64,000 nt of DNA from Allomyces macrogynus ATCC 38327 (taxonomy: Eukaryota > Blastocladiomycota > Blastocladiomycetes > Blastocladiales > Blastocladiaceae). Below, piece by piece: positions 22,165 to 34,200 of this stretch. A program made the translations under genes and the position numbers. Where the stretch lies: assembly GCA_000151295.1 (NCBI GenBank), contig GG745343.1, positions 151,710 to 215,709 of the forward strand. Reading direction: 5' to 3'. Below the pieces are notes generated by a model that did no database searches, had not been told where the DNA came from, and was given only the letters and a program-made list of their open reading frames with translations. How positions within the stretch are numbered: the stretch's first letter is position 1; every line of letters starts with the position of its first letter.

Positions 22165-25100
22165 CTAGTACGCGGCCATGGTGTAGTGACGCTGCTGCGT
22201 CTTCTTCTTGCGGTGGCAGCGCTTGGGCTTGGTCGCAATCGGCTCCTCGGGCACCTCGAGCTCGCCGTACGAGTCGCCAGCGGGCTGCGTGGCAACGGGG
22301 ACGGGCGCGGGCGTCGTGGCGACCGGCACCGGCTTCGTCTCGATGGGCGACTCGGGCACGGTCACAGTCGACGTGACGGTGGTGGGCTGCGCCGGCGGCG
22401 GGATCACAATCACCGTCTTGACGCCGCCGCTGCACTCGTTGCACGGGACAACCGTGTTGGTCGGCGTGACGGTCGCGGGCGCCGTCTGCGTGCCCGTAGG
22501 CGGCACAATGATGATCGTCTTGACGCCACCAGGGCACTTGCCGCACGGCTCGGTCGTGACCGTCGGGGCGGGGCCAGCGGTCGTCGGACTGGCGGGGACC
22601 GTGGGCTGCACAATCACCTGGGTCGTCGAGCCGCTGGGCGGGCACGTGTTGGCGTCCTTGCACGGCACAACCGTGTGCGTCGGCTCGATGGTGCACACGT
22701 CAGTCTGCGTGCCAACCGGCGGGATGATGATCACCGTCTTGATGCCGCCGGGGCACACGTTGCACGGCACCGTGGTCATGGTCGGCTGCGGCGTGACCGT
22801 CTGCGTGACCGTCGCGGTCGGCGGGACAATGATGACCGTCTTGGTGCCACCGGGGCAGACCGGGCAAGGCGCAACCGTCGTCGTAACCGTCGCAGTCGGC
22901 TGAACGATAATCACCGTCTTGGTGCCGCCGGGGCAGGGCGGGCAAGGGATGACCGTGGTGCCAGGCGACTGGGTCGTCGTCGCGGTCGCGGTACCCGTGG
23001 TGGTGGCCGAACCCGAAGCGGTGCCCGTGACCGTCACCGAGCCCGACGCAGTGCCCGTCGCTGTCGCTGTGGCCGTAGCCGTGGCCGTGGCCGTCTGCGA
23101 ACCCGAACCGGTGGTCGCGGTGGCGGTAGCCGAACCAGTGCCCGTCGTCTTGGTCTGGTCGGGCGCCGTGGCCGTGCCCGAGACCGTGGACGAAGCCGAA
23201 CCAGTCGCGGTGGCCGTGCCAGTGGCCGTCTGAGAAGCAGTGCCCGTGGCCGTGGTCGAAACGGAGCCAGCGGCCGTGGTCGAGGTCGAAGCAGCCGTCG
23301 TCGAGGTCGTGGCAGCGGTCGTCGATGACGACGTGGTCGACGGCGGGACGTAGTTGCGATCAATCACAATCTTGGGCGACTTCCAGACGGGGCGCAGCAG
23401 CTTGACGTAGTTGTCAATGTTGGTCGACGGCGCGGTCAGCTCGAGCTGCCAGAAGTAGGCGCCGTTGGGCGCGTCAATCGCGTCCTTGTCGGCACCCTTG
23501 ATGGCCTTCTCGGCCGTCTTGAAGTAGGTGCCGTCCCACCCGTAAATCTCCTTGCCCGTCTTGGCATCGACCTTGCCCGAGTCGGGTGCAAAGTACGCGC
23601 CGTTGCCAACGTACTCCTGGGGAGCCGGTAGGTATCCGAGCTTGGCGCCCGTCTTGGCGTCAATCAGCGAAATGACCTGCAGGCGCGTGATGAGCTGCGA
23701 CGTGGCCAGGATCAGGGGCTTGTCGAGCCCCTTGAGCGTGAAGGGCTCGGTCGTCGTCGACGGGTCGTCGTACATGGGCACTTTGGGCATGTCGCTCGTA
23801 AAGTTCCAGAAACCGAGCGGCGCCGTCGAGACGAGCGGCAGACCCTCCGTGACCGGGTTGGGGATCTGCGGGTAGGTCGAGTAGTCGCCCTTCATGATCG
23901 CGTAGGGCACGCGCAGCGTCGACTTGACGGCCGACGTCGCGTCCGACTCGAGCACCACGTAACCCGAAAGAAGCCAGTGGCCGGCCGGCGCGCCGCCCGC
24001 GTGCGGCTGCACGGTGACGGTAAACTGGGCCGACTTGTTGGGCCCGACCGTGATGGTCGCCGGCTGAATCGTGACCTTGGCGCCCTTGGTCGAGTACTGG
24101 AGCTTGTCCTGCGCGACGCCGCCCTCGCCAAAGACCGACACGGCCTGCTGGTGCAGCAGGTTGTAGGTCACGGGCTTGTCGGCCGTGTTCGTCACGGTCA
24201 GCGTCGTTTGCTTGGACGTGTCGAGCGCCGGGCTATCGCCGAGCTCGATGCGCGACGGCGAGACGGTCTGTTGCGTCGTGATGAACGCCAGCGCGTCGAC
24301 GAGACCGGGGCCTTGCTTGGCGACGGGCCAGGGCAGGCCAGCGGCCGGGTAGAGCGCCGGGCGCGCCGTGTTCTGCAGGCGCGTGCGCACCGTCTCAAAC
24401 TTGACGCCCTTGGGGTTCTTTTCGAGGTAGAGGGCCAGCACACCGGCCGTGAACGGCGTCGCCATGGACGTGCCCGAGATCGTGTTGTGCCCGCCCTTCT
24501 TGAGCGGCCACGACGAGTAGATAAGACCACCGGGCGCGGCAATGTCGGGCTTGATGAGCAGCGTCGGGTCGACACCCCACGACGAGAAGTCGGACGGCTG
24601 GCCGCCCGTCGGGTTGGGCAGCGTGATCTTGGCGTCCTCGTGGAAGGTGAACGAGACCTGGTTGGTGCCGTCGGCTGCCGCGTAAATGGCTTTGCCCGCG
24701 TCCTGGCCAATAAAGCCGACCGGCACGGGGAACGCTGGGTCCGCGAGACCACCCGAGAAGGAGCCGGCGCGGTTGTTGAAGACAATCACGCCCTTGGCGC
24801 CCGCTGCGACCGCGTTGGCCGCCTTGATGGCGAACGTGCAAGTACCGCGTTGCACGAGCGCAACGGCGTCCTTGAACGTACCGGCTGGGAAGGGCGTGCA
24901 CGCATCGTCGGCGGCCGTGACCGGGTTGGGCGTGCGCTTGATGGGCAAGGGCGTCTCGAGCGCAAACTTGACCTTGATGTCCGAGTCGACCGTGTAGGGC
25001 ACGTCCTTGAGGCCCGTCACGCCAGCAACCGAGAGCACGTCCTGCTTGATGTAGGCGTTGTCAAACGACCCGACGCCCAAACCCTGGCGCGCAAGGCCCG

Positions 25101-26220
25101 GGGACGACGCCTGGAAGAGCCCCTTGGTGCCGTCATTGCCGAGAGCACTCGCAACAAGCAGTCCGCGACGAGAAAGCTTGTCTACGACCTTGGATTCGAC
25201 GTAGTCGTTGAAGGATGCGCCGCCCCCAAGACTCATGTTGATAATATCGACGTTCGCGAGGAAAGTGGTCTCAATCGCGTCGATAATGACCTAAAAACAT
25301 CATTTCCAATCGAAAGAATCAGTTTTGGTGCTTGGGAGTAAGTGGGATCAGGTCGAGATCACAACGTACGTCGGTCGCAGTCGACCCGTCACACCCAAAC
25401 ACACGCGCCGCGTAGTAGGTCACGTCGGGCGCGACGCCCGTGAACGTCTCGTCCTTGCCGCCGATGATACCTGTATTTTGTTTGAAGGCGTGGGGGTCGG
25501 TCAGTTGGGCGGGAACGGACGAGATGCGGCAGTTAGTGAGGGAGCGCGGAGTTACGAACCCGACACGTGCGTGCCGTGGCCGCCGCAGTCCATGGGCGTC
25601 GGCCCGGGGTTGGGCACGTTGTGCGCGGGGTCGCGCGTGTTGTAATCGTCGCCGACAAAGTCCTGGTTTGTAGGTGGGTGGAATCGGGGGGTCAGTTCAG
25701 GGCGCGGGTGAGGTCGGCGACACGAGCCCAAATGCGGCGCGCACGCACCTTGCCATCAACGACACGGCACCCGTCGCCCTTCCACTGCGTGCACTGCTTG
25801 CCGGTCACCCAAAAGGCCGGGTGGAGGTAGTCGATACCTAGATCGATGCGCACGGACGGAACGAGATGGGTCAGGACCGTGCTCTCTAACGCAAGCGTCG
25901 CGCGAGATTCGAGCGAAAGTAAACAAGTACGAACCCGAGTCGATAACACCAACATAGATGCCCTTGCCCGTCAGGCCCAGGTCGTTTTGCACGGCCGAGA
26001 CGCCCGTCATGTTGTTGGCAAACACCATTTGCGGCGTCGCGTCGGCGCGCTTGCGCAGGCCATACTCGATGCGGCGCACATTCTCGGCCGCCGTCTTCTT
26101 CTCAATCGGCGAGATCGAGTGAATGAACACCGGGTGCACGGCCTTGACGCCGGGCGCCGCCGCGACCTTGAGCAGCTGCGACTCCTCGGTCACAGTGATC
26201 GCTGCGCCGTTGAAGACGTG
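21895..26220 (-). repeat. Inverted duplication, arm A
   Basis: This arm is the reverse complement of 31587-35594. Coordinates of matching bases add to 57807 from 26220 down to about 22752, and to 57489 below about 22431. The two arms therefore align without indels, introns included, except for about 320 bp present here and missing in arm B. Substitutions noticed are few (for example Ala to Ser in SGGLADPAF). The match stops abruptly at 26220/31587 and at 21895/35594. Confidence 0.93.
22165..26220 (-). pseudogene. Subtilase copy A: 5'-truncated duplicate with full-length tail
   Basis: Matching exons are 26220-25935, 25837-25749, 25662-25560, 25470-25370 and 25290-22165. The first exon starts in the middle of the propeptide (VFNGAAITVTEESQ). 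Everything before it (promoter, signal peptide, first half of the inhibitor domain) is replaced by unrelated sequence. An in-frame ATG at 26253 gives a short chimeric start without a signal sequence. The protease domain and catalytic triad are intact and equal to copy B. The C-terminal tail is about 106 codons longer than in copy B, with five CPGG-type repeats plus a variant. It is probably not secreted and perhaps not expressed. It keeps the ancestral form of the tail. Confidence 0.8.
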
Positions 26221-26471
26221 TACTATCGGTGGTCGGCGATACGCGATGCCCATTGGCAGTTTTGAGCTAGAGCTGGTGCCGGTTCTGATGGTGCACTGAG
26301 AATGCCATGAACCCGGGAACAGCCGTAATCCATCGTCCTGAACCGGGATCAAAATCAAAATGTTGATACAAACAACGCAAACAACGGTGGACAAAACACT
26401 CTGCTCTGCAGCGAACCGATGCGAGCCGATAAGAGCCGGTACGAAGGTGATAGCCGTGGTCTGTCCGCACC

Positions 26472-27272
26472 TCAGTGCTTCTTGACCTTGACACCCGCGG
26501 CAGGCTTGCCGCCGAGCACCTTGCGGCGTTGCTTGATCATGTACGTGTAGAGCATGTAAAGGCCTATGTTGATCGCGCGACGCAGGTCAATCCAGGTGGC
26601 CGTGCGCGACCGTGAACCGCGCACAGGAACAACGTACCAGGCGGGTACGTGGCGAGAATGCCGTACATGGCAAACACCCACAGCTGGCCAGCTTGTTCGG
26701 CGAGGAAGGGCAGCGAGTGCCAAATGAGCGACGTTTCCGAGAAGACGCCGAGCGGGTAGAGCGGGTAGAAGGACGTGTAGCGCAGCCACACGAGCAGGAA
26801 CGGCTTGAGGTCGATCTGCGCGAGCCCGTAGAAGGCATACCGGATGCACTCGGTGATCGACCACGCAAAGACGAGCGTCGTAAACGACCAGTGCTCTTGG
26901 ACGGCCGCGGCGGTGTAAGTGTGCAGCGTGACCCACACGATCAACAGGCGCGAGAACACTTGCGTCGTGGTCGTGAAGAGCGGCGATTTGACGAGGCCGA
27001 GCAACGCGTGGACAATCTGTTAGAGTGAATCGCTGTCAGTTTTCCTTGTCGCTGCGCTCAAGCTGATCCTGATCGAGCCGCGGGCGTCTTGATACCTCGA
27101 ACGCGGCCAACGTTTGCACGTGGCGCAAATCATGGCCCACGACCGCGTATAGACCCGACGGCGGCACGCCCGCAACGAGGGTCTGGATCGTGCGCGTGAG
27201 GATCCACGCCCATCCGGCGAACGAGATGCCGTTGTAGGCTAGCAGGTAGGCGCGCTGAAGAACTCCGGCCAT
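26472..27272 (-). CDS. PHS1: Very-long-chain 3-hydroxyacyl-CoA dehydratase (HACD/PHS1)
   Basis: Exons are 27272-27096, 27016-26638 and 26563-26472 (215 aa). It is the third enzyme of the fatty-acid elongation cycle in the endoplasmic reticulum and dehydrates 3-hydroxyacyl-CoA. Several hydrophobic helices are visible. The catalytic Tyr and Glu lie in RYTSFYPLYPLGVFSE. The start MAGVLQRAYLLAYNGISFAGWAWIL and the lysine-rich C-terminus (KVKKH, an ER-retention-like end) fit the family. The length matches yeast Phs1 (217 aa). The gene lies between the two inverted-duplication arms. Confidence 0.92.
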
Positions 27273-28054
27273 GGTGATGTCGTGCGGTGTTGGCAATGGT
27301 ACACTTCGGCCTCGTCTCGGTTCGGCAGCAGCAGCAGGGCTGGGTTGGCGAGTTGATGCGGGTGCTGTTGCTCGCGTCTGGACTCGCACGGTGCAGTTTG
27401 CGGGGAGAGATAGCTGTGGAGGAATCACGAAGTCATCGTTTTGTCGGAAGAAATCGGCCGGCTTCTGTTGGTGCTGTTGGTGTGCCGCAGTGCCCCAGCC
27501 AGATTCGAAATACTGACAGCCAACAGCACATATCTGCTCTGTTGAAGCGTGATCTGACGACGATGATGCCAGCGACCATGAGCGACCTAGGCATCAGCGG
27601 GCATCAACCGAGAACATTCCACATTTTGAGGTGGTCGAACGACGGTGGCGCGGAGCGAGCGGCGAGACGTTGGGTTCGAGACCGGCTCTCAGTTCCTTGG
27701 TCAGGACTTGCGACGATGAGACCGTGGCGGCCGTAGATTTCGGCAGATGATGGACGTAGAGGAAGGTGACTATGGAGACATGCTATCAATCAGAACGAAC
27801 AGAAACGGAAATAAATGTGGGGAGGGCGAGGAAACCGGGTTCGGGTCCTATCCGAACGAGACGACAGACGACGACAAAGACGAGAAAAAACACAAGCGCT
27901 ACAGAGCAACGAGGCAGGTGCGGGGGGCACAGCCGACCAAACCGCGGCCACAATCAAATCGACGGGACCACCGCGCGACGCGTCCGAGGCGCTCACTCGA
28001 CAGTTGTCGTCGACCCGACCTTGGCGTCAAAGCGAGCGAACCGCACCGACGGGT
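27273..28054. other. Intergenic, cytochrome c1 3' side / HACD promoter
   Basis: This 782-bp spacer lies between two minus-strand genes. I see no gene, repeat or RNA; the open frames lack domains. Confidence 0.4.
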
Positions 28055-29524
28055 TTAAGCGTTGGGCTTGAACACGACCTTGCGCGACTTGAGCACGCTC
28101 CACTTGAACCGCTTGAGCCACAGCGAGAAGCCCGACATGGCCGTGAGCAGGATCATGGCCTTGAGACCCATGCGCTTGCGGTCGTCGTGCTCGGGCTCAG
28201 CGGCCCAGGCGAGGAACGTGACGACGTCCTTGGCAATCTGCGACGCCGTCGCGGGCGTGCCATCCTCAAACTCGACGACCTCGTCGTAGATGTTACGCGC
28301 CATACCAATGGCACCGCCCGGGAAGTAGGGGTTGTAGTTGAGGCCTTCGCGGATCTCGACACCGGCGGGCGGGTCGCAGTAACCCATGAGCAGGGCAAAG
28401 ACGTAGTCCTCGGCGCCGTGACGGGCCTTGACCATGAGCGAGAGGTCCGGCGGGTAGGCACCGGCGTTGGCGGCACGAGCGGCCTCCTCGTTCGGGTAGG
28501 GGCGCGGGTGGTAGTCCGACAGCTTACCGGGGCGCGTGAACATCTCGCCCTGGTCGTTCGGGCCGTCCACATACTCCATCTCCTCGGCCAACGCCTTGGC
28601 CTCGTCGACCGAGTGCGACACACCAACGAGGTTGCGGTAGGCAATGCGGTCGAGCGAGTGGCAGGCCGCACACACCTCCTTGTAGACCTGGTAGCCACGG
28701 CGGATACTAGCAAGCGGCGGCGATGGGAATCGGTCAGGATCGGACAAGGGGGGGGGGGGGGGCAGATACGGGGTGCAAGCCGGTCATGAGCGAAGGTGCT
28801 AAGACGAGCGGGCTTACCTGGCGTGGTCAAACGAGTCAAGCGGGCCCTTGTGGTTCCACGGGTAGTGCGGGGCGTGCAGGCCCTCGGCCTCCGTGTCGGC
28901 ATGGACGGCCGACGTCGACGTGAGCGACACCGAGTAGGCCAGTGCGGCGGCGGCGCCGAGCGTGGCAACGGTCGTGGCGGCACGGCGACCCGTCTAGAGA
29001 TGACAACATTGTGAGCGCATTGCGCAGGGACAGCGGATGCTTGGGAGTGTTGAAGCAAACGTACGCTCTCGGTCGAGCCGGCGGCGGCCGTGGAGAACAG
29101 CTAAACAGGACCAGGAGAGCCGTGGATTGCAGCGTCAGTCCCGGCAAGGTCGTGCGAATGAACAAGCCAAAACATGGCACATTCGGTGCCCCCCCTGTCG
29201 ACTCCGAACGTGGTGCGTGGGGGCAGGAGCGGCCGACAAACGACAAACGAGAGTGCTGGATGAAAAATCGCATCCAGCGACCTCATTTCCCGTGCTTCAC
29301 AAGGGCACGCCGATGCAAACGAGGTCGGGAGCTTGGGTGTCGGATGCACCTCCAACGCATCGAGACACCAATCTGCCCGCCGAGCAGGGCGGAGAGCGAA
29401 CGTGGGCTTGAGGGGCAGCGGCAGGGGGGGCGGCGGCAGCATGCCGGCGGGTCGGTGGTCGCGTGGGCGGGACACGCACCCGGGCGGCGGAGCGCGACGA
29501 CGCGGCAAGGCGGGAGGCAAACAT
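28055..29524 (-). CDS. CYT1: Cytochrome c1, heme protein of complex III
   Basis: Exons are 29524-29480, 29100-29065, 28993-28818 and 28706-28055 (302 aa). It is the heme-bearing subunit of the mitochondrial bc1 complex and passes electrons from the Rieske protein to cytochrome c. The first two small exons give a mitochondrial presequence ([23 protein letters not shown]). A bipartite sorting stretch follows ([18 protein letters not shown]). The heme site is VCAACHSLD and the Met ligand lies in [15 protein letters not shown]. The C-terminal anchor is [18 protein letters not shown]. The last intron holds a 15-base homopolymer. The first exon, 379 bp upstream, was chosen because it supplies the presequence and keeps frame; it is the least certain part. 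Confidence 0.9.
28748..28762. repeat. G15 homopolymer in a cytochrome c1 intron
   Basis: Fifteen G on the plus strand read as a C15 pyrimidine tract in the last intron of cytochrome c1, 41 bases before its acceptor. Confidence 0.8.
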
Positions 29525-31259
29525 GGCTGCAGTTGACGGCGGTTACTGTCACCGAGCAGGGGACCTCGACGTGCAGGCAAACGGTGGCGACGGCGGCGGT
29601 CGGGCGCGAGTGTGGTGGTGGTATTTGGTTCAGTCCAGCGTGGTGGTTGGGCAGCGTTGAACCTTGGCCTGTTTGCCCCTCCCCCGGCACACGTGCGCTC
29701 ACGTTTGAATCACCATCCGATCGAAACGAGGTCCTGCTTGCCGACCATGCCGTCGTCGACCGCAACGATTCACGCAAATCGCGCGCGCAACTGCTGCCGC
29801 AACTTGCAGCACTCAAGTGCATTTCGAGTGCGATTGCCTTACGACCCCACTCTGGCCCTCCTGAGTGACTCTGGGACGCGGCACGGAGCTACCTTGGCGC
29901 TCAACATGCTCAGCGAACCCGCAAGAGCCCTCCCATCCCACAATCTGCAACGAAGCGCCTCTCGTTGGAATCGTGCACCTTTTCGACCACTGGTAGTCGC
30001 GGCCGACGCGCTTGCGAACGAAAGCAACAAGCTGACTGCAGTTGGTCTTTGGGCGCGTTTTCGTAGATCGTTTCCTCTGGGCAATGAGTGCTTTGGTGGA
30101 GAGAGTTCCTCTTCGCCCAATACATGTTGCACGGGTCGGGCGCCGGGATGTCTGCCTTAGTCTGCTGGGGCGCTTTGCCCGCTGTCGTCCCGCCGTGGAA
30201 CATCAACTCCACCCAGGACGGCTGTTTCCGTCTGTTACAGGGTGTTCTTGAACATGCCAAAGGCAGCAAAGGCTCAACTACGCACGGCTTTGGTAATTGA
30301 TTGCCGACCCTCATTCGACCCCTTCGCCTCTGCTCAGCAAGATTAACCCGCACGGCTCGATGGTCTTAGACCCGAATATCGCGAGAAACACGCCGGCGGC
30401 GTAGTTGCGTTGCACCTGTCTGCTTTCATTGACTTCAAAAAGGGGTCACGCGGAATCCGAAACGATGCCAACGCCGCTTGTTTCAGGTTCGCATGAAGCC
30501 GCGACTTGAAGCGTATGTTGGAACGCAGAGCGCCTTCCTGTCGCCACTTGTGTCACGTCTTGTCGTTTCGCCACAAACCCAACCGCCGCATCGCAAGAAA
30601 ATTCGCATCAAGTTTCGGCCAACCAACCTCCAAGCAGACGATTGGCTTGCATGCTGCCTTTCGGACCATCACACGAACATGATGCCCTCTGGCGCGACGC
30701 GCGTGCGCGAGCACGACCGAGCACGACCTGCAACAGAACGTCATCGGACTCAAACCGATCCGGAGCACCTGGCCCGTGCCCCAACCGTGCAACCACGACC
30801 AACGTCGGGCGCGCGCCAACGCCAACAACGCGCTTGCGACGACGACGCATCTGGACCTGCTGACCTGCAAGCAACCGCCGGCCCGGTCAAACCTCAGACA
30901 CGCGTGCAAGCTCGTGCGGGATCCTGACATGCTCGCGCCAACGACCAGTCCCCTCAACGTCGCGCGAACGACCCAGCAACGAATTCGTCAATGAGGAGCA
31001 GAAATGTGACCGCCCACGACTGCGTGCGACGGCCTGGTATAAATTCGGGCTCCCCCGTCCTCACCGCGTTCACCTTAGCTCGGTCGGTTGACTTCTTTGG
31101 CTACTTGCGAACCCGCGACGATCCTCTGGAGCGCCTTCCCAGATAGACTGCATAGACGACGCGATCCGACTCTACTCGACCCGACCTCGTTCGCGTTCTG
31201 TCGACGTCGAATTCCCTCTGTTCTCCTCCAAGTCTGATAGACCGCGGCCGATCCTCACC
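29525..31259. promoter_or_regulatory. 1.7-kb divergent spacer (cytochrome c1 / subtilase B)
   Basis: This is a long head-to-head spacer. It holds a TATA box for the subtilase (see below). No domain-bearing frame, tRNA or repeat was recognised. Confidence 0.45.
31038..31043 (+). promoter_or_regulatory. TATA box of the secreted subtilase
   Basis: TATAAA lies 222 bp before the ATG at 31260, in a GGTATAAATTCGGGCTCCCC context and followed by pyrimidine-rich sequence. A very similar box precedes the Gln-rich gene at 37015. Most housekeeping genes here show none. Confidence 0.6.
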
Positions 31260-34200
31260 ATGGCCAAGTCGTCGCGCTCGCCGCGCACCGGGCGCAAGTC
31301 CCTGTTCACGTTGCTGCTGATCGCCGCGCTCGCTATCACGACGGGTGCCGTTGACGCGCTCAAGCCCGAAACCACGGCCGCGCTCAAGGGTCTGCAGCGC
31401 TCGAGTGCCGCTGACGTTGTTCCCGGCCGCTACATTGTCGAGTTCGACCAGGCGCCGGCCATCCCGGACCGCCCGACCGAGTCAATCGGCTCGCCCGCTG
31501 CTGCCAAGAGCCAGCACCAGACCTTCTCGGGTTACCTCGCGTCGACGGGTCTCGACGAGGCCGTCAAGGTCGACAAGACCTACTCGCACGTCTTCAACGG
31601 CGCAGCGATCACTGTGACCGAGGAGTCGCAGCTGCTCAAGGTCGCGGCGGCGCCCGGCGTCAAGGCCGTGCACCCGGTGTTCATTCACTCGATCTCGCCG
31701 ATTGAGAAGAAGACGGCGGCCGAGAATGTGCGCCGCATCGAGTATGGCCTGCGCAAGCGCGCCGACGCGACGCCGCAAATGGTGTTTGCCAACAACATGA
31801 CGGGCGTCTCGGCCGTGCAAAACGACCTGGGCCTGACGGGCAAGGGCATCTATGTTGGTGTTATCGACTCGGGTTCGTACTTGTTTACTTTCGCTCGAAT
31901 CTCGCGCGACGCTTGCGTTAGAGAGCACGGTCCTGACCCATCTCGTTCCGTCCGTGCGCATCGATCTAGGTATCGACTACCTCCACCCGGCCTTTTGGGT
32001 GACCGGCAAGCAGTGCACGCAGTGGAAGGGCGACGGGTGCCGTGTCGTTGATGGCAAGGTGCGTGCGCGCCGCATTTGGGCTCGTGTCGCCGACCTCACC
32101 CGCGCCCTGAACTGACCCCCCGATTCCACCCACCTACAAACCAGGACTTTGTCGGCGACGATTACAACACGCGCGACCCCGCGCACAACGTGCCCAACCC
32201 CGGGCCGACGCCCATGGACTGCGGCGGCCACGGCACGCACGTGTCGGGTTCGTAACTCCGCGCTCCCTCACTAACTGCCGCATCTCGTCCGTTCCCGCCC
32301 AACTGACCGACCCCCACGCCTTCAAACAAAATACAGGTATCATCGGCGGCAAGGACGAGACGTTCACGGGCGTCGCGCCCGACGTGACCTACTACGCGGC
32401 GCGTGTGTTTGGGTGTGACGGGTCGACTGCGACCGACGTACGTTGTGATCTCGACCTGATCCCACTTACTCCCAAGCACCAAAACTGATTCTTTCGATTG
32501 GAAATGATGTTTTTAGGTCATTATCGACGCGATTGAGACCACTTTCCTCGCGAACGTCGATATTATCAACATGAGTCTTGGGGGCGGCGCATCCTTCAAC
32601 GACTACGTCGAATCCAAGGTCGTAGACAAGCTTTCTCGTCGCGGACTGCTTGTTGCGAGTGCTCTCGGCAATGACGGCACCAAGGGGCTCTTCCAGGCGT
32701 CGTCCCCGGGCCTTGCGCGCCAGGGTTTGGGCGTCGGGTCGTTTGACAACGCCTACATCAAGCAGGACGTGCTCTCGGTTGCTGGCGTGACGGGCCTCAA
32801 GGACGTGCCCTACACGGTCGACTCGGACATCAAGGTCAAGTTTGCGCTCGAGACGCCCTTGCCCATCAAGCGCACGCCCAACCCGGTCACGGCCGCCGAC
32901 GATGCGTGCACGCCCTTCCCAGCCGGTACGTTCAAGGACGCCGTTGCGCTCGTGCAACGCGGTACTTGCACGTTCGCCATCAAGGCGGCCAACGCGGTCG
33001 CAGCGGGCGCCAAGGGCGTGATTGTCTTCAACAACCGCGCCGGCTCCTTCTCGGGTGGTCTCTCGGACCCAGCGTTCCCCGTGCCGGTCGGCTTTATTGG
33101 CCAGGACGCGGGCAAAGCCATTTACGCGGCAGCCGACGGCACCAACCAGGTCTCGTTCACCTTCCACGAGGACGCCAAGATCACGCTGCCCAACCCGACG
33201 GGCGGCCAGCCGTCCGACTTCTCGTCGTGGGGTGTCGACCCGACGCTGCTCATCAAGCCCGACATTGCCGCGCCCGGTGGTCTTATCTACTCGTCGTGGC
33301 CGCTCAAGAAGGGCGGGCACAACACGATCTCGGGCACGTCCATGGCGACGCCGTTCACGGCCGGTGTGCTGGCCCTCTACCTCGAAAAGAACCCCAAGGG
33401 CGTCAAGTTTGAGACGGTGCGCACGCGCCTGCAGAACACGGCGCGCCCGGCGCTCTACCCGGCCGCTGGCCTGCCCTGGCCCGTCGCCAAGCAAGGCCCC
33501 GGTCTCGTCGACGCGCTGGCGTTCATCACGACGCAACAGACCGTCTCGCCGTCGCGCATCGAGCTCGGCGATAGCCCGGCGCTCGACACGTCCAAGCAAA
33601 CGACGCTGACCGTGACGAACACGGCCGACAAGCCCGTGACCTACAACCTGCTGCACCAGCAGGCCGTGTCGGTCTTTGGCGAGGGCGGCGTCGCGCAGGA
33701 CAAGCTCCAGTACTCGACCAAGGGCGCCAAGGTCACGATTCAGCCGGCGACCATCACGGTCGGGCCCAACAAGTCGGCCCAGTTTACCGTCACCGTGCAG
33801 CCGCACGCGGGCGGCGCGCCGGCCGGCCACTGGCTTCTTTCGGGTTACGTGGTGCTCGAGTCGGACGCGACGTCGGCCGTCAAGTCGACGCTGCGCGTGC
33901 CCTACGCGATCATGAAGGGCGACTACTCGACCTACCCGCAGATCCCCAACCCGGTCACGGAGGGTCTGCCGCTCGTCTCGACGGCGCCGCTCGGTTTCTG
34001 GAACTTTACGAGCGACATGCCCAAAGTGCCCATGTACGACGACCCGTCGACGACGACCGAGCCCTTCACGCTCAAGGGGCTCGACAAGCCCCTGATCCTG
34101 GCCACGTCGCAGCTCATCACGCGCCTGCAGGTCATTTCGCTGATTGACGCCAAGACGGGCGCCAAGCTCGGATACCTACCGGCTCCCCAGGAGTACGTTG

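Noticed and set aside
22069..25341. Long plus-strand frames (419 and 454 codons) over subtilase copy A, and their mirror in copy B
   Set aside because: They are antisense shadows of the protease and its repeat tail; the same shadow appears in both arms because the DNA is duplicated.
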